In this document: positions 11,501-24,070 of the stretch, piece by piece | How the letters are laid out: every line of letters starts with the position of its first letter | Position numbering within the stretch: the first letter of the stretch is position 1 | Assembly (NCBI GenBank): GCA_963693315.1 | Contig: OY856188.1 | Location: forward strand, 162,832,002 to 162,896,001 | Source of the DNA: Diogma glabrata | Taxonomy: Eukaryota > Arthropoda > Insecta > Diptera > Cylindrotomidae | Direction: 5' to 3' | Length of the DNA stretch: 64,000 nucleotides | Translations under genes and position numbers: made by a program | Notes under the pieces: generated by a model | What the model saw: the letters and a program-made list of their open reading frames with translations, nothing else | Database searches by the model: none | What the model was told of the DNA's origin: nothing

Positions 11501-14500
11501 CGATATTTTAAAAGGGATACCAATTATTATTGTATTTCAAATAAATTAAGGTTTCATTATAAAATAAACTATATTGATTCTTTATTAATTAAGTAAAAAA
11601 TATATACATAGTTTTATAAATAGTTAAAAAATTTGAAAGGAAATATTACAAAAACTTGAGACTATTTTTGTTCAACCTTACATTGTAACAAAAGTTATAA
11701 ATGATGTATACAACTGATTCATGAGTATGGTTTTAGTGCCTCGTATCACTTTATTTATCAAATATTAACCTGTTAATTTAGATTTTTATAAGAATCCTAA
11801 AGTAAACTAAATTGCGTTCTTTGTTGTAAATATTCAATTTGCTTCTTTTAATTAGAGAAATTATGAAACAAATAATAATTGGTAAATTTATTATATGTAT
11901 TAGATAATTGATGGCAAGATTAATCTTTAACATAATCAGGAACTTTTCAATTTAATTAAGTAAACATAAGAATTCGATTTGAATGAGAAAATAAATTATA
12001 AAAATAAATATATATTGTTTAATATTTTTTATAAATGTTGCTACTCTTCCGATGCGAGTTCCGTAAAGGCTGGATATAATTAATAAATGCTTTCAGACCT
12101 GGCACTATGTCTGCCGTAGAACATCTCATATAAACATTAAGATTTATTAGTGAGTCAATATTTAGAAATTACGCCTATTAATTAACTTTTCACTCGTATT
12201 TTCGTTCATCGAATTTCACAATTCTTGCTTTTTGTGGCATATTCATGATTTGTATGTCAGAAACAGAAGAATAAATATTCTGTACAATTGCTTGCAAACA
12301 GAAGTTTTTTCATTAAAGATTCTTCAAAAACAACGCATCTGTTCCATGATCTTTACCCTTCAATATTTTTGTTAATATGTACATACTCCTATAGTTATCA
12401 CCAAGGAATAGATTCAGAAATTTTGTTATTTTTTCTACAATTTTAACTATTTTTTTATAATTCTTCACTTTTCACATTTTAAAACTTTGTGAATATTAAC
12501 GAATGAAATTAAGAATTCAATAGGTATCTAATTTTATTTTGTAACTTTAAAATGCACGTAAATTTTCCAACATACTATTGAAACATTCGTTTCCAAAAAA
12601 CCAACACAACTTTTTAAATAGAAATCACCCTTCCTAGTTAAGTTTTGACTGTTGTTTAAGTTGCATACTGAAACATTAGTCAACTTTAATGCAATTCTAA
12701 AAGCAGTATATTTATTTCTTTTGCGGACCACAAAAAGTAACCAAATTTTTCTATTCTTCGAAATTAATTCAATACGTTTACTTTGAAAACATATTTAAAG
12801 CGTTATCAAGTGAGGAGGCCCACACCAAAACGCCACATTTCCATTATTACATTTTTCTTACACAATTTGAGAAAATTTGATTACATCATTACATTGATTA
12901 TATCATGTCTAAAGTAAGCTCTATTTCACAAAGGGGAAGAACAATTCTAATTTAAGCATAGATGTTTTCGATATAATTCAGTAATTGGAATTTGGAACCG
13001 ATCTAAGTACACAACTTATTTTCTAAAGAACATGTGAAATATAGCGTTTTGGTGTGATTGTGAAGTTGTGATACAATTACATTCTTGTGATACAAGTACA
13101 GTACTGCCTATTAAACAGTTGTAAACTATGAAACAGCCTTGTTATCGTTCTGAAAATCTCGTCATGAAAATAACATTCAATCTATGCTCGAAGATTTTTA
13201 ACTAATTAAAACAACGTGATTTAAAAAAAAAGTTATTTAATTAAAACTTTAAAAAAAACTATGTATACATACAATTTTATAGGTTAAATTGAAAAAAAAA
13301 ATATTTACAGTTTGTTTTTTATCTTAAATAAAACTATCAATTATTTATATATAAAAATATACATGTCTATATTGATGTTATGGAAAATGTTATTGTGTCT
13401 TTGTTTACATACTATAGAATTATAAAATGAATAATTTTTAAAATATTTCGAACTAAAACTTCTGTTATGTTTTAATCTTTGACGATTTAATTCAAAAGTT
13501 GGCAAATTTTAAACAAATATAGTTTTGTTGATAATTTTTTTATAATAAATATTCCAACTCTTTATTATATGCCTTTCGTTTAAGTGTCTTTCGGAGTGCC
13601 ATACTACCACCAATTTTCTTTTAAAATATTTTAAATGCTAAATTTAACGTCTAGTAGTATGTGGTGCTTTTTTGCTTTTAATAAATTAAGCTAGGGTTTT
13701 TTTTACATACTATTTCATTTAAGTTTTTATTAAATTAATTAAAGTTTATGTAATAAGAGAAACATCCTAAAATAGATCAACTAATTCTTGAAAATTATTT
13801 CAAAATATCTATTCACAATGTGCATCCAATTATTACAAACAGATCAGATATATGTATTACCATTAAGTTAATATAATATAATCATTTTAACAAGATAATA
13901 AATTAAATTAAATTATATTTTGAACTATAAACAGTAGCAATGTCGAAGCACAGTATTTAATTTTAAGTTAACTAAAGTTCAATAATAATTTGATTTTATT
14001 ATTTTTAGGTTACAGTGAAATATAGTTGATATCAATGTCAATAAAAAATGTTTCAAATAAATTAAATGCTGACCGGGTAGTTGGAAAAGTTTGTGCTTTG
14101 TAGTTAAAAATAATAAGTTTGTACCAAAAACCAAAAAGAAGAATTAAATGTAAGTGCTATGTGTAAAACATATGATAACATTTTGTTTTTCTAATTTTGG
14201 CCGGAGAACGTTTTCTATTCTTAAAGCACAAAATGGTTGCATAATCAATATTTTCACTGTATCTCAATTTAGTTCATAAAAGTTAAAAAGAAAACAAGAT
14301 TTTATGATTTGTACAAATAAATATTTATATTTAATTTTTTAACTGTGAATACTTACTGAATAAAATTTTGGGTGCTGCAAAACGAAATTAGAGTTAATAT
14401 TTTTAAAAAGAATTTATGTATTAAATGAATTATTTTTTTATGTTATAAAATCTATCATCATCTTTTAAATATATTGATTATGTATCTTTTAAATCTATTG

Positions 14501-15040
14501 TTTTGTAAATATTTTTTTTTATCAAATATTATATTATATTATTAAAGTATAATTATTAAGTTTTTATTTTTATTTATAAGAGAAATTAAATAATATTTTT
14601 TTAAAAACATATTTGACACAACTATTTGGATTTATTTCATTAACAAAGCTAAAATTATGTTATTTCTTCCTTCTAAACTTTGTGATTTTGATGCTTAAAT
14701 TATCATTTTGAAATTAATTTAGATAAAAACTGAATCAGGGTAATTTTAAAATATATGCTTATAATATATTATTTACTTTATGACGAATGATGAAATATTA
14801 TTTGTTAAATAATATTTTTATATGTTATTTTACTAACATATTATTGTGTAACTTAAGCTATAAATAAATATAACTTGGAACTTTAATTAATTTGTTTATA
14901 TTATTGTTTTGCTTGAAATTTTCATTAAAATGTTGAGTTTATATAGAATTTATATTGATTTAATTTTTTTTTAACTAAAATATATTCTGTAATAGGAATT
15001 ACAATATGTGTCATAACACAAGTGCCTTTTAAGAGCTAGG
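8547..15040. other. AT-rich 3' flank of STAT, no gene seen
   Basis: About 6.5 kb of very AT-rich DNA, presumably starting with the STAT 3' UTR (several AATAAA hexamers follow the stop). The only ORFs (9365-9685, 10379-10585 and 12534-12731, all minus) are short, show no motif and are broken by low complexity. A weak inverted pair, CACACCAAAACGC at 12818 and its complement near 13042, brackets about 230 bp and could be an old MITE. Confidence 0.5.
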
Positions 15041-15139
15041 CCCCACAACAACATGCGTTATAAGCTTTTTATCGACGCAAACTTTTGTTTCTCTTTTTAT
15101 TATTTTTACTTCACCACAATTTTAAATTGTGTTAAATAA

Positions 15140-16000
15140 TGAAAGCTATCAAGGAAAAAAAATCTTACATGCACCAAATTTTGTTTTGGACCATCCTCTA
15201 TCTAAATAGCCAATAAAAATTTTGGTGTACGTCTGTGTGTGGGTGTGTGACTGGTGTGACCTTTCTGCATAGGATCTTGATGAAACTTTGGCAAATGATC
15301 CAAGTTCACTTGAAAATGGAAGATTTGGATTCATTTTAAATTTGGACAAAATGGCGGGGGGTCTGCCGAAAACCTCTAAGTTTAAATCTTGAATAACTTC
15401 TAATCCCGGCTTATGATCTCATGGAAACTTGGTATATAAGGTTTTAGTACTGTTTCCAATATTTCTGCATATCAACTTCCGGTTTGTCACTTCCGGTAAA
15501 ATTTTTTTTTCAGGTGTGTATCCCTACTGTAGCCTACAATTACCGATCGATTGTCATGAAACGTTGGTAAAAGCTTTCAAGTAACATGAGAAAGATTTTA
15601 TTAGCTTTTGGAGTACATTGGTGGTTTTTTCCACTATGCTTTTTATGTTTGTTAGGAGCATTTAACATTCGTTCGTGAATGAATTTTGATGACACTTTGG
15701 AAAAAGATGCAAATATCTATGGCAAGGAACTGATTAGTTTTAGAGCGATAGTGAACAAAGTGGTGGGGGTCCCCCGAGCACCTGTTTTTTTGAAAGCTCA
15801 ATAACATCTGTACCTGATAATCGAACTGGATGAAATTTGGTACATAAGCATTTAGTACGGTTTACAACAGTCTGCATCCCAACTTCCGGTTTTTCACTTC
15901 CGGTAAAAACTTCTTTTTGTACTTTTTTGAAGTTTTTTTCAGTGTCTTTTTTTTTTTTATTATATTTTATTTTGATATGGTTGAGGCGGTGGCCCATATT
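15140..16000. repeat. CTTCCGGT-motif dispersed repeat
   Basis: Related blocks at about 15380-15510 and 15780-15920 share AACTTCCGGTTTTTCACTTC-type text preceded by GATGAAACTTGGTACATAAG-type text. The same family forms a tandem array at 22339-24070. There is no coding content. The blocks lie upstream of a Helitron 3' terminus and may be the body of a non-autonomous Helitron, which is an inference. Confidence 0.65.
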
Positions 16001-17067
16001 ACCAAATTACATATTTTTGACATAATGTGTTCCCTGAAACTATAGGATGAATGCTGGGGAGTATAATTCTGTGGCCAATTAGGAATCTAATACGCCTTAC
16101 TTGAGAAGTAAACAAGGGGCTATTAGTCCTTAATTGTATCATCCCCAAAGATACTCCGAAGCATCATCCTATCATCAGGCTTTGACTTACTTAATATTAT
16201 TTTATAGAATTTTTTTAATGTCGATATGATAGGAATGCAACCTATCATATCTCGGAGGAATTATGATGAACTGTTTTGAAGGCTAGGAAACATGTCTTAC
16301 AATGTTGTTATGCACAAGACCAGATGCATAAATGCATTTTTGGTCTATATTTAAAAAAATTCTACTTGAAGCCGTATTTTTCATTTATCAAAGGCTATCT
16401 GTAAACTAAAAATAAACCAAATTAAAAAGGGTCGAGTCAAAATGTCGCAAAATTTTGCTGAGCTTGACTGAAATTGCTTTTTAAAAAGTTCATTTAATAA
16501 TAAAATATTTGATATTTAACATAAAAAAAAAATCTGAATCTAAAAATCGCCATTTTTATAATTTTCCTACAGAACAAAAAAAACTGATTCCCGACAGTCA
16601 TATGCACAACGAATTTTATCTCTAAAACAAAAATTCATGCTAGTCCTTAACTTTCACAAGTTGTAAGATATAAAATAAGCTTCAATTTAGTTTAAAAAAA
16701 AAAAAAAAAAAAAGGCTGTGCCATCTTTTTTTCAATTACACCGTTTTTTTCTTATGTTACACCGTTAAAAATTATTTTAAAAAATTAACAGTGTACATTT
16801 TTAAAAACTTTGTTCTAATACCTATTCAACGACATATCATTTATGAAAATCGATTCAGTAGTTTTTCTACAATCGCTCGTCAAAATTCACTCACATCACA
16901 AAATAACAAAAATTGAGGGGCACCCTGTGAAGACCCCTGGTCGAAAAAAAAAATTCTAAGAGAACTTGTATTTTTTATTTATCAAAGACTATCTATAAAC
17001 AAAAAATAATCAAAATTAAAAGGGGTCAAGTTAAAGCGTTGTTGAATCTTCGTGAAATTGCTCATAT
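16001..17067. other. Non-coding, possible Helitron body
   Basis: No gene is seen. The sequence includes a poly-A run near 16695 and repeated phrases such as TTATCAAAGGCTATCTGTAA (about 16387) and TTATCAAAGACTATCTATAA (about 16980), which indicate an internal imperfect repeat of about 590 bp. Confidence 0.45.
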
Positions 17068-17153
17068 GTATTTACATATATGAGTATAATTCATAGCAAC
17101 GAGTTTGCCTAAATGTTGGCGGTGGGGAGCGAAGCCCGCGGGATACCCCCTAG
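17068..17153 (+). mobile_element. Helitron 3' terminus (CTAG) number 1
   Basis: The 3' end reads GGGGAGCGAAGCCCGCGGGA, then TACCCCCTAG and a flanking T. A GC-rich hairpin just before CTRR, inserted before T, is the canonical Helitron 3' end. The 50 bases before the hairpin (ATGTATTTACATATATGAGT onward) recur at 18222, at the start of the second Helitron segment. Confidence 0.75.
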
Positions 17154-18213
17154 TAGTAAATATAAGTACTTTAACCCTTATAACTTGACAAAAAAACAAA
17201 AGGAAAAAATCTATACGAGGAAGATCTGAAAAAATCTATACGAGTCGTGATGAACATATTACTGTGTTGATGGTAATAAAACACAGTCAGTGATTTAATA
17301 TCAATATAGAAAAATTGGCATTAAATCTTGATGTCAATTAATCAAATGACAGAAGAAAGCCAAAAATGAAATGAAAGAAAAATATTAAAGTATACATTGT
17401 GTTCCTTTTTCAAAGGAAAACGTGAGGTTATTAATACTATTGAATGGATGTAAGCTCATTTCGTAACAGGAGAATAGAGCCATACATTTGATAATAAACA
17501 GAAGACTGTATCTATCTATATACAGTAAATAATTAAATTAGTGGAATTCTGTCTTTAGTTGAAAGTCAAGATTGGTTAGTTTGGCGAATTTTTAAGTCAA
17601 ATGCTAAAGAAAATCCAAAAGATAGCATAAAAGTATACTCTGTGTTCTTTTATCTACAGAAGAATAGAGTAATGGTGCAATTGAGCCAATGTTATTTGTG
17701 TAATTTACAGACGAGACCAAGCAACATGAATCAATAATATTAAAGATAAATATAAGGCCGATTAAAACTAAAGATTACGACTAATTAAATTAATATTATA
17801 AATACTTGAAATTGGTGTCATATGACTTGAGAGTATCCATTATTTGCAATACTGAAAGGATGTCATCCAATGTATTGCAATAATAATTTTCCTTTAATTG
17901 ATCTAGTATAAGATGAGCGTTGATTGTTGCTGTTGGATGTGTTACAGCAATCTTACAAGTATAGGGATGCACGATATTACTTTCCAATTGATGTAATTGA
18001 TGTTATCGAAATATTTCAAATTGATGGTCAATTGTATGTTGTATTTAATGATAATCGTAGGTCAAAGTGGATGTGATTGATAGTTTGATCAAATTCAACA
18101 AGCTTACACGTCGTTCAAAGATGCAGATAGTTCATTACAATTGAAGTCCCATATTAAAAAGTTTTTCTATTAAATAGCTGATGATGAGAGGTAACGGCAA
18201 TGATTGTATTGAA
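17154..18213. repeat. Helitron-flank duplicate, copy A
   Basis: About 1060 bp nearly identical to 19695-21494 once a 767-bp insertion in that copy is removed. Both begin with TAGTAAATATAAGTACTTTA directly after a Helitron CTAG. Both carry the same short minus-strand ORF (17796-17987 here), which looks like chance coding. The match ends at GATTGTATTGAA, where Helitron sequence takes over in this copy. Confidence 0.9.
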
Positions 18214-19694
18214 AAATATATATGTATTTACATATATGAGTATAATTCATAGCAACGACTTTGCCTAAATGTTGTTTTATTATAGGTGTTCTAATTATAT
18301 ATGAGTATATTTTTATTATATAGAAACACATTTTTTATTTTGTTGTATATGTTTTAAAACCTGACTTGCAAGATTTTCTCATTTGTTGTTTATGAAGATT
18401 TTTTATTTAGAGAAAAATTAGAATGTGTGTTTATGTATTTAGTAATTCAGGGATAGCTGCCACTCTAATTCCCGGAGGAAAAACAGCTCATTCTATGTTC
18501 AAAAACCCAATTGAAGCTGATCGTATGGAAAATCCAGTCTGTGGTATATCAAAGAATAGCCACAGAGCTAAAGTCCTACATGATTGTGTTTTCGTAGTGT
18601 GGGGTGAGTGTACTATGACAAACAAAGTATCGATTGAAGCTGTAAATAGAACAATGCAGGCTTTAAGAAATAATAATCAAGGGTGGAGTCACCATTTGGT
18701 GGAGTAACCTTTTTATTCGCAGGTGATTTCAGGCAAACGTTGCCAGTTGTCGTTAAAGGTACAAGAGCAGATGAGGTCAATGCATGTCTGAAACGCTCAG
18801 TACTATGGAGATATTTTAAAACACTCCATTTAGCGCAAAGCGGAGGTATGGAATTCTCGGTATGAAGTTTTCTTAGATATTGGTGAAGGAAAATATGCAG
18901 AGATTAATACTGATCATGACATTGAAATTTCAGCTACTCTATGCCAAATTGTTACGAATACTGAAGCTTTAATATCTGATATTTATGACGACATCCACAA
19001 TATTACCCCAAAAGAGGATGTATGGTTGTGTGAAAGATCTATTTTAGCACCAAGAAATGACCAAGTATTGTCACTCAATAATCGTATAACGGAAAAAATC
19101 CCTGGTGAGTCAACTTCATATAAATAATCCAGTATCCAGTAGAATTTTTGAACAGTATCATTGCTACTGGTCTTCCACTTCATAAAATAGATCTAAAAGT
19201 TGGTATTCTCATTATGCTGCTTCGAAATTTAAACCCACCAAAACTTTACAATGGCACTCGATTGCGCGTAGCTTCTTTACGAAAGAATATAATCGAAGCT
19301 ATCATTATTACCGGTTATGGTAAAGGCAAAATGGTTTTTATACCTAGAAAACCTATCATCCCATCAAATTATCCATTTCAATTTAAAAGATTGCAATTCC
19401 CCATAAATATTAGCTTCGCAATGACTATTAATAAATCACAAGGTCGAACTTTAAAGAGAGCTGGTGTTGATTTAAACCAAGGTTGCTTCACCCATGGACA
19501 ATTGTATGTAGCATGTTCACGTGTTAGTGATGCCGCAAATCTTTTTATTTTAGCGAATGGCAATAATACACCTAACATAGTATATAAAGAGGTATTACAA
19601 TAAAAGAGATAATACAACAAAGTTGGATGAAAAGATTAAGTGCGTTGACGTGCGGGAGGAGGGGGGGGAGCGAAGCCCGCTGGATGCCCCCTAG
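18214..19694 (+). mobile_element. Helitron segment number 2, with 3' CTAG terminus
   Basis: This segment replaces the continuation of copy A, contains the C-terminal half of a Helitron helicase, and ends GGGGAGCGAAGCCCGCTGGA, then TGCCCCCTAG at 19691-19694 followed by T. No 5' TC terminus, Rep (HUH) domain or Walker A motif is visible, so the segment is 5'-truncated. Confidence 0.75.
18438..19603 (+). pseudogene. Helitron Pif1-type helicase, C-terminal half, broken
   Basis: Helitrons encode a RepHel protein whose C-terminal half is a Pif1-family 5'-3' DNA helicase that unwinds the strand during rolling-circle transposition. Here the sequence starts after the Walker A motif (SGIAATLIPGGKTAHS). 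Motif II appears as VVWGECTM, where WDECT is usual, so the catalytic Asp is replaced by Gly. Motif III appears as LFAGDFRQTLPVV. The middle part, about 18866-19120, is in another frame. The C-terminal part 19148-19603 carries NLNPPKLYNGTRL, FAMTINKSQGRT and GQLYVACSRV. At least two frame breaks (near 18690 and 18860) and the 5' truncation make it non-functional. Confidence 0.9.
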
Positions 19695-21494
19695 TAGTAA
19701 ATATAAGTACTTTAACCCTTATAACTTGACACAAAAACAAAAGGAAAAAATCTATGTGAGGAAGTTTCAGTCGTGATGAACATATTACTGTATTGATGGT
19801 AATAAAACACAGTCAGTGATTTAATATCAATATAGAAAAATTGGCATTAAATCTTGATGTCAATTGATCAAATGACAGAAGAAAGCCAAAAATGAAATGA
19901 AAGAAAAATATTAAGTATACACTGTGTTCCTTTTTCAAAGGAAGGAGTGAGTTTATTAATAATATAGAATGGATGTAAGTTCATTTCGTAACAGGAGAAT
20001 AGAGCCATACATTTAATAATAAACAGAAGAACAAAATTTTTTTTGCAAAATTTTATACGCATACCCGCTAAATTTTTTCTAATTGACCTTAAAAACTGAA
20101 ATTAAAAGTTTTACTGCGATTAGATGACGATAACCCGTGCCGACTTGAAGCTAAACTTTAACATACGAGCTTTTACTGAGATTACTGTGTAATTATTTGA
20201 GAAATTATTTTACTCTCATTAAATAAAACGCCAATGAATTAGAAAAAGATATTACTTCGGTCTGAAAGTCCTAAGTATTACATTCTCGAGCCAAAAATGA
20301 AATGTTTACCCCATTTATCGGAATTTCTCGACGTTTTTGGACTTACTGATTCTAAAAAAAACTGTATGTCTGTCTGCCGTCACAACCGACGAAATCTAGA
20401 AAACCGCTGGAAGGGATCTCAAAAATTTTTGTTTCTAAAAATAGGGTTCAATCAATTGTAAGAGCCAAAAGAACGATGTGTTCGATAACTGTACGGGAAG
20501 TTTTGGAAGCTTTTAGGTATATTTTTTGTTTAGAACTACGTAGTTCGACAGACATATTTATTTTTCAAGAAAAATGCGTATAACCGACAAGACATTTCGA
20601 AATTATAAGCACATTAAAACAGGTATGCGCGCTATAGTACACAATCAAGTATTGAAATGTTTAGGTGCAAGTCGGCACGGGTTACTGTTATTTAAATTGC
20701 ATGAAATTTTATTTACAGTTGTTTTGACATAAAAGAAAAAAAATTAAAGGGTATGCGTTAAAAAAAAACAATTTTATTTTTTCTGGGACACCCTAATCTA
20801 TATACAGTAAATAATTAAATTAGTGGAATTCTGTCTTTAGTTGAAAGTCAAGATTGGTTAGTTTGGCGAATTTTTAAGTCAAATGCTAAAGAAAATCCAA
20901 AAGAGAGCATAAAAGTATACTCTGTGTTCTTTTATCTACAGAAGAATAGAGTAATGGTGCAATTGAGCCAAAGTTATTTGTGTAATTTACAGACGAGACC
21001 AAGCAACATGAATCAATAATATTAAAGATAAATATAAGGCCGATTAAAACTAAAGATTACGACTAATTAAATTAATATTATAAATACTTGAAATTGGTGT
21101 CATATGACTTGAGAGTATCCATTATTTGCAATACTGAAAGGATGTCATCCAATGTATTGCAATAATAATTTTCCTTTAATTGATCTAGTATAAGATGAGC
21201 GTTGATTGTTGCTGTTGGATGTGTTACAGCAATCTTACAAGTATAGGGATGCACGATATTACTTTCCAATTGATGTAATTGATGTTATCGAAATATTTCA
21301 AATTGATGGTCAATTGTATGTTGTATTTAATGATAATCGTAGGTCAAAGTGGATGTGATTGATAGTTTGATCAAATTCAACAAGCTTACACGTCGTTCAA
21401 AGATGAAGATAGTTCATTGCAATTGACGTCCCATATTAAAAAGTTTTTCTATTAAATAGCTGATGATGAGAGGTAACGGCAATGATTGTATTGA
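19695..21494. repeat. Helitron-flank duplicate, copy A-prime
   Basis: Second copy of the 17154-18213 sequence, again starting immediately after a Helitron CTAG and interrupted by a 767-bp insertion at about 20030-20796. After GATTGTATTGAA at about 21494 it continues into single-copy sequence, unlike copy A. The 63-codon minus ORF at 21078-21269 is identical to the one in copy A. Confidence 0.9.
20030..20796. mobile_element. Non-autonomous DNA element inside copy A-prime
   Basis: Comparison with copy A gives the boundaries: CAGAAG and TATATACAG are adjacent there apart from a dozen bases. The insert has inverted internal homology: ACGCATACCC near the left end against GGGTATGCGT near the right, and GATAACCCGTGCCGACTTG at 20129 against its near-complement CAAGTCGGCACGGGTTACTG at 20671. 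The right end reads TTCTGGGACACCCTAAT; the matching AGGGTGTCCC is missing on the left, so the left tip is eroded. No ORF is present. The superfamily is undetermined (possibly Tc1/mariner-like). Confidence 0.7.
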
Positions 21495-22338
21495 ATATAG
21501 AGTTGAGCTTATAGTTTGATATATATTGATATTCTAGTACGTCGTCCAGAGTGAGTAAAAATTTTTTTCCAATTTGCACAATATAATGTTTAGAATATCC
21601 AGAACATTAACTTTGTTGAAGATTGTAGATGTTGAAATTAATTAATTAGTATAAAAGACTTTGATTACGATAGCGTGTGCTAAATAGGTCCTCATTTAGC
21701 TTAGAAGAAAATGAGGTTAATTTTACAATCTTGATCCAGTAATTAAATTCAGACGCGATCGCGTATGTAGAAAAATGAGGTTGTTTCAAATAATTTAGTT
21801 AGATGTTTTGAGGTATTTCAATTTAATAATTGAATATATGTTGTGATTGAATATAAATTATAATTGTGATGTTGGTTGATGTGAAGCTGAACTGATAGTT
21901 GATGAGATTCAGCAAGCATTGCACAATGTTCTGAGATGTCAGGATGTTCGTTTCGACATGATCTCATATTTAAAATGTTACTAAATTGAAGGCCCAATTA
22001 TGAATTCCAAACAGGCATTTATTATTTGTAGTTTCGATATGTATATGAATTATCTCCTCAAGGATAGCGGAAAGATAAACATGTATGAAAATGTTTATCA
22101 CGTTTAACCTCAATGTCCTTTTCTCAAACACTAAATACTAATAACCATACCTCGTATGATGTGAAAAGATTTAAAAAATAAATTTATAAATCCTGGATGA
22201 CCGTTTGATTGCAGAAAATTTCCAGATTACTTTGAGTATAAATCAACTAATTTACTTGTATCCATTTTTTATTTGATTGTCACTATTACGAAATTACACG
22301 TCCTTTCACGGTGATGATCGAAACGAAGATTCCTTCAG
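21495..22338. other. Non-coding, nothing recognised
   Basis: AT-rich sequence between copy A-prime and the CTTCCGGT tandem array, with no ORF or structural repeat that I can defend. Confidence 0.4.
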
Positions 22339-24070
22339 TGTCTTTATGCACACTACAGCCTACAATAATAAAGTGATTATGATGAAACTTATGAAAAAGG
22401 TTCCTATTAGTGTGAGAAGATAGTTATCATCTTTTGGGACACATTGATCAAAGTGGTAGGGGTCTACCATACAAATGCTAACTTTTCACTCTTTGTTTTT
22501 AAAGCTTGTTGGAAGCATACAGACTTCATTCATTAATTTATTTTAATGACACTTTGAAAAAAGATGGAGACTTACATAACAACTGATTAGTTTTTGGACA
22601 ATATTGGGATAAGTAGTGGGGGGCCTCCCGAACACCTGTTTACTGTGTCACCATTTTTTCAATGTTTGTTGAGAGCATACAGCATTCGTTCGTGAATAAA
22701 TTTTGATGATACTTTGGAAATAGATGCAAATATGTATGGCAAAGAACTGATTAGTTTTTGAGCGATAGTGAACAAAGTGGTGGGGGTGTCCCATACACCT
22801 GTTTTTTTGAAAGCTCAATAACATCTGTACCTGATAATCGAATTTGATGAAACTTGTACATAAGCCTTTAGTACGGCTTACAGCAGTTCTGCATCCCAAC
22901 TTCCGGTATTTTACTTCCGGCAAAAATTTTTTTTTGTACTCTTTTGAAGTTTTTTCATTGTCTTTATGCACACTACAGCCTACAATAATGAAGTGATTAT
23001 GATGAAACTTATGAAAAAGGTTCCTATTAGTGTGAGAAGATAATTATCATCTTTTGGAACACATTGATCAAAGTGACGGGGGGGTCTACCATACAAATGC
23101 TGACTTTTTAGAATTTGTTTTTAAAGTTTGTTGGGAGCATACAGACCTCATTCGTTAATTTATTTTAATGACACTTTGAAAAAAGATGGAGACTTAAATG
23201 ACAAGGAACTGATTAGTTTTTGGACAATATTAGGATAAGTAGTGGGGGCCTCCCGAACACCTGTTTATTGTGTCACCATTTTTTCTATGTTTGTTGGGAG
23301 CATACATCATTCGTTCGTGAATGAATTTTGATGATACTTTGGAAAAGATGCAAATATGTATGGCAAAAAACTGATTATTTTTTTATCGATAGTGAACAAA
23401 GTGGTGGGGGGTGTCCCATACACCTGTTTTTTTAAAGCTCAATAACTGATTGATCGAATTAGATGAAACGTGGTACATAAGCATTTAGTACGTCTTACAA
23501 CAGCTCTGCATCCCAACTTGAAGTTTTTTCATTGTCTTTATGCCTACAATAATGAAGTGATTATGATGAAACCTATGGAAAAAGTTTCAATCAGTGTGAG
23601 AAGATAATTATCATCTTTTGGAACATATTGTTTAAAGTGGCGAGGGGTCTACCATACAATTGCTGACTTTTCACACTTTGTTTTCAAAGTTTGTTGGGAG
23701 CATACAGACTTCATTCATTAATCAATTTTAATGACACTTTGAAAACACTTTAAATGACATTTTAGTCGCCTCAATGTTTCATGTGACAATAATTTTTTCA
23801 AACGTCTTTAATTGTTTTTGTGAAATTGAAGAACGTAAAATGTAAATTTTTTTTAGTTTTGGAGTTTTTTCGTTCCAGAATTTTTAGTTTTAGTCGTGAC
23901 CGTTTTTATCGACTTCAAAAATACCAATTTTTAAGCGACGTGACATGACTATAGTCATGTCACCTGATGTGACACGACTTCAGTAATCGGGGTGATAAAC
24001 ATTTAGTACGGCTCACAACAGTTCTGCATTCCAACTTCCGGTTTGTCACTTCCGGTTAAATTTTTTTTTA
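22339..24070. repeat. Tandem array of about 600-bp CTTCCGGT repeat
   Basis: Three units start with TGTCTTTATG at about 22339, 22959 and 23533 (periods 620 and 574). Each contains GAAGTGATTATGATGAAAC-type text, ATCATCTTTTGGRACACATT-type text, GGGAGCATACA and, usually, the ACTTCCGG motif. A partial unit ends near 24070. The repeats share sequence with 15140-16000. No coding was seen; short ORFs in the array are shadows of the repeat. Confidence 0.8.

Noticed and set aside
15837..16025. Short ORFs in the CTTCCGGT repeats (also 22648-22971)
   Set aside because: They follow the repeat units in both strands and have no protein-like features.
17796..17987. 63-codon minus ORF repeated identically at 21078-21269
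   Set aside because: The identity is explained by the duplicated flank; there is no other evidence of coding.
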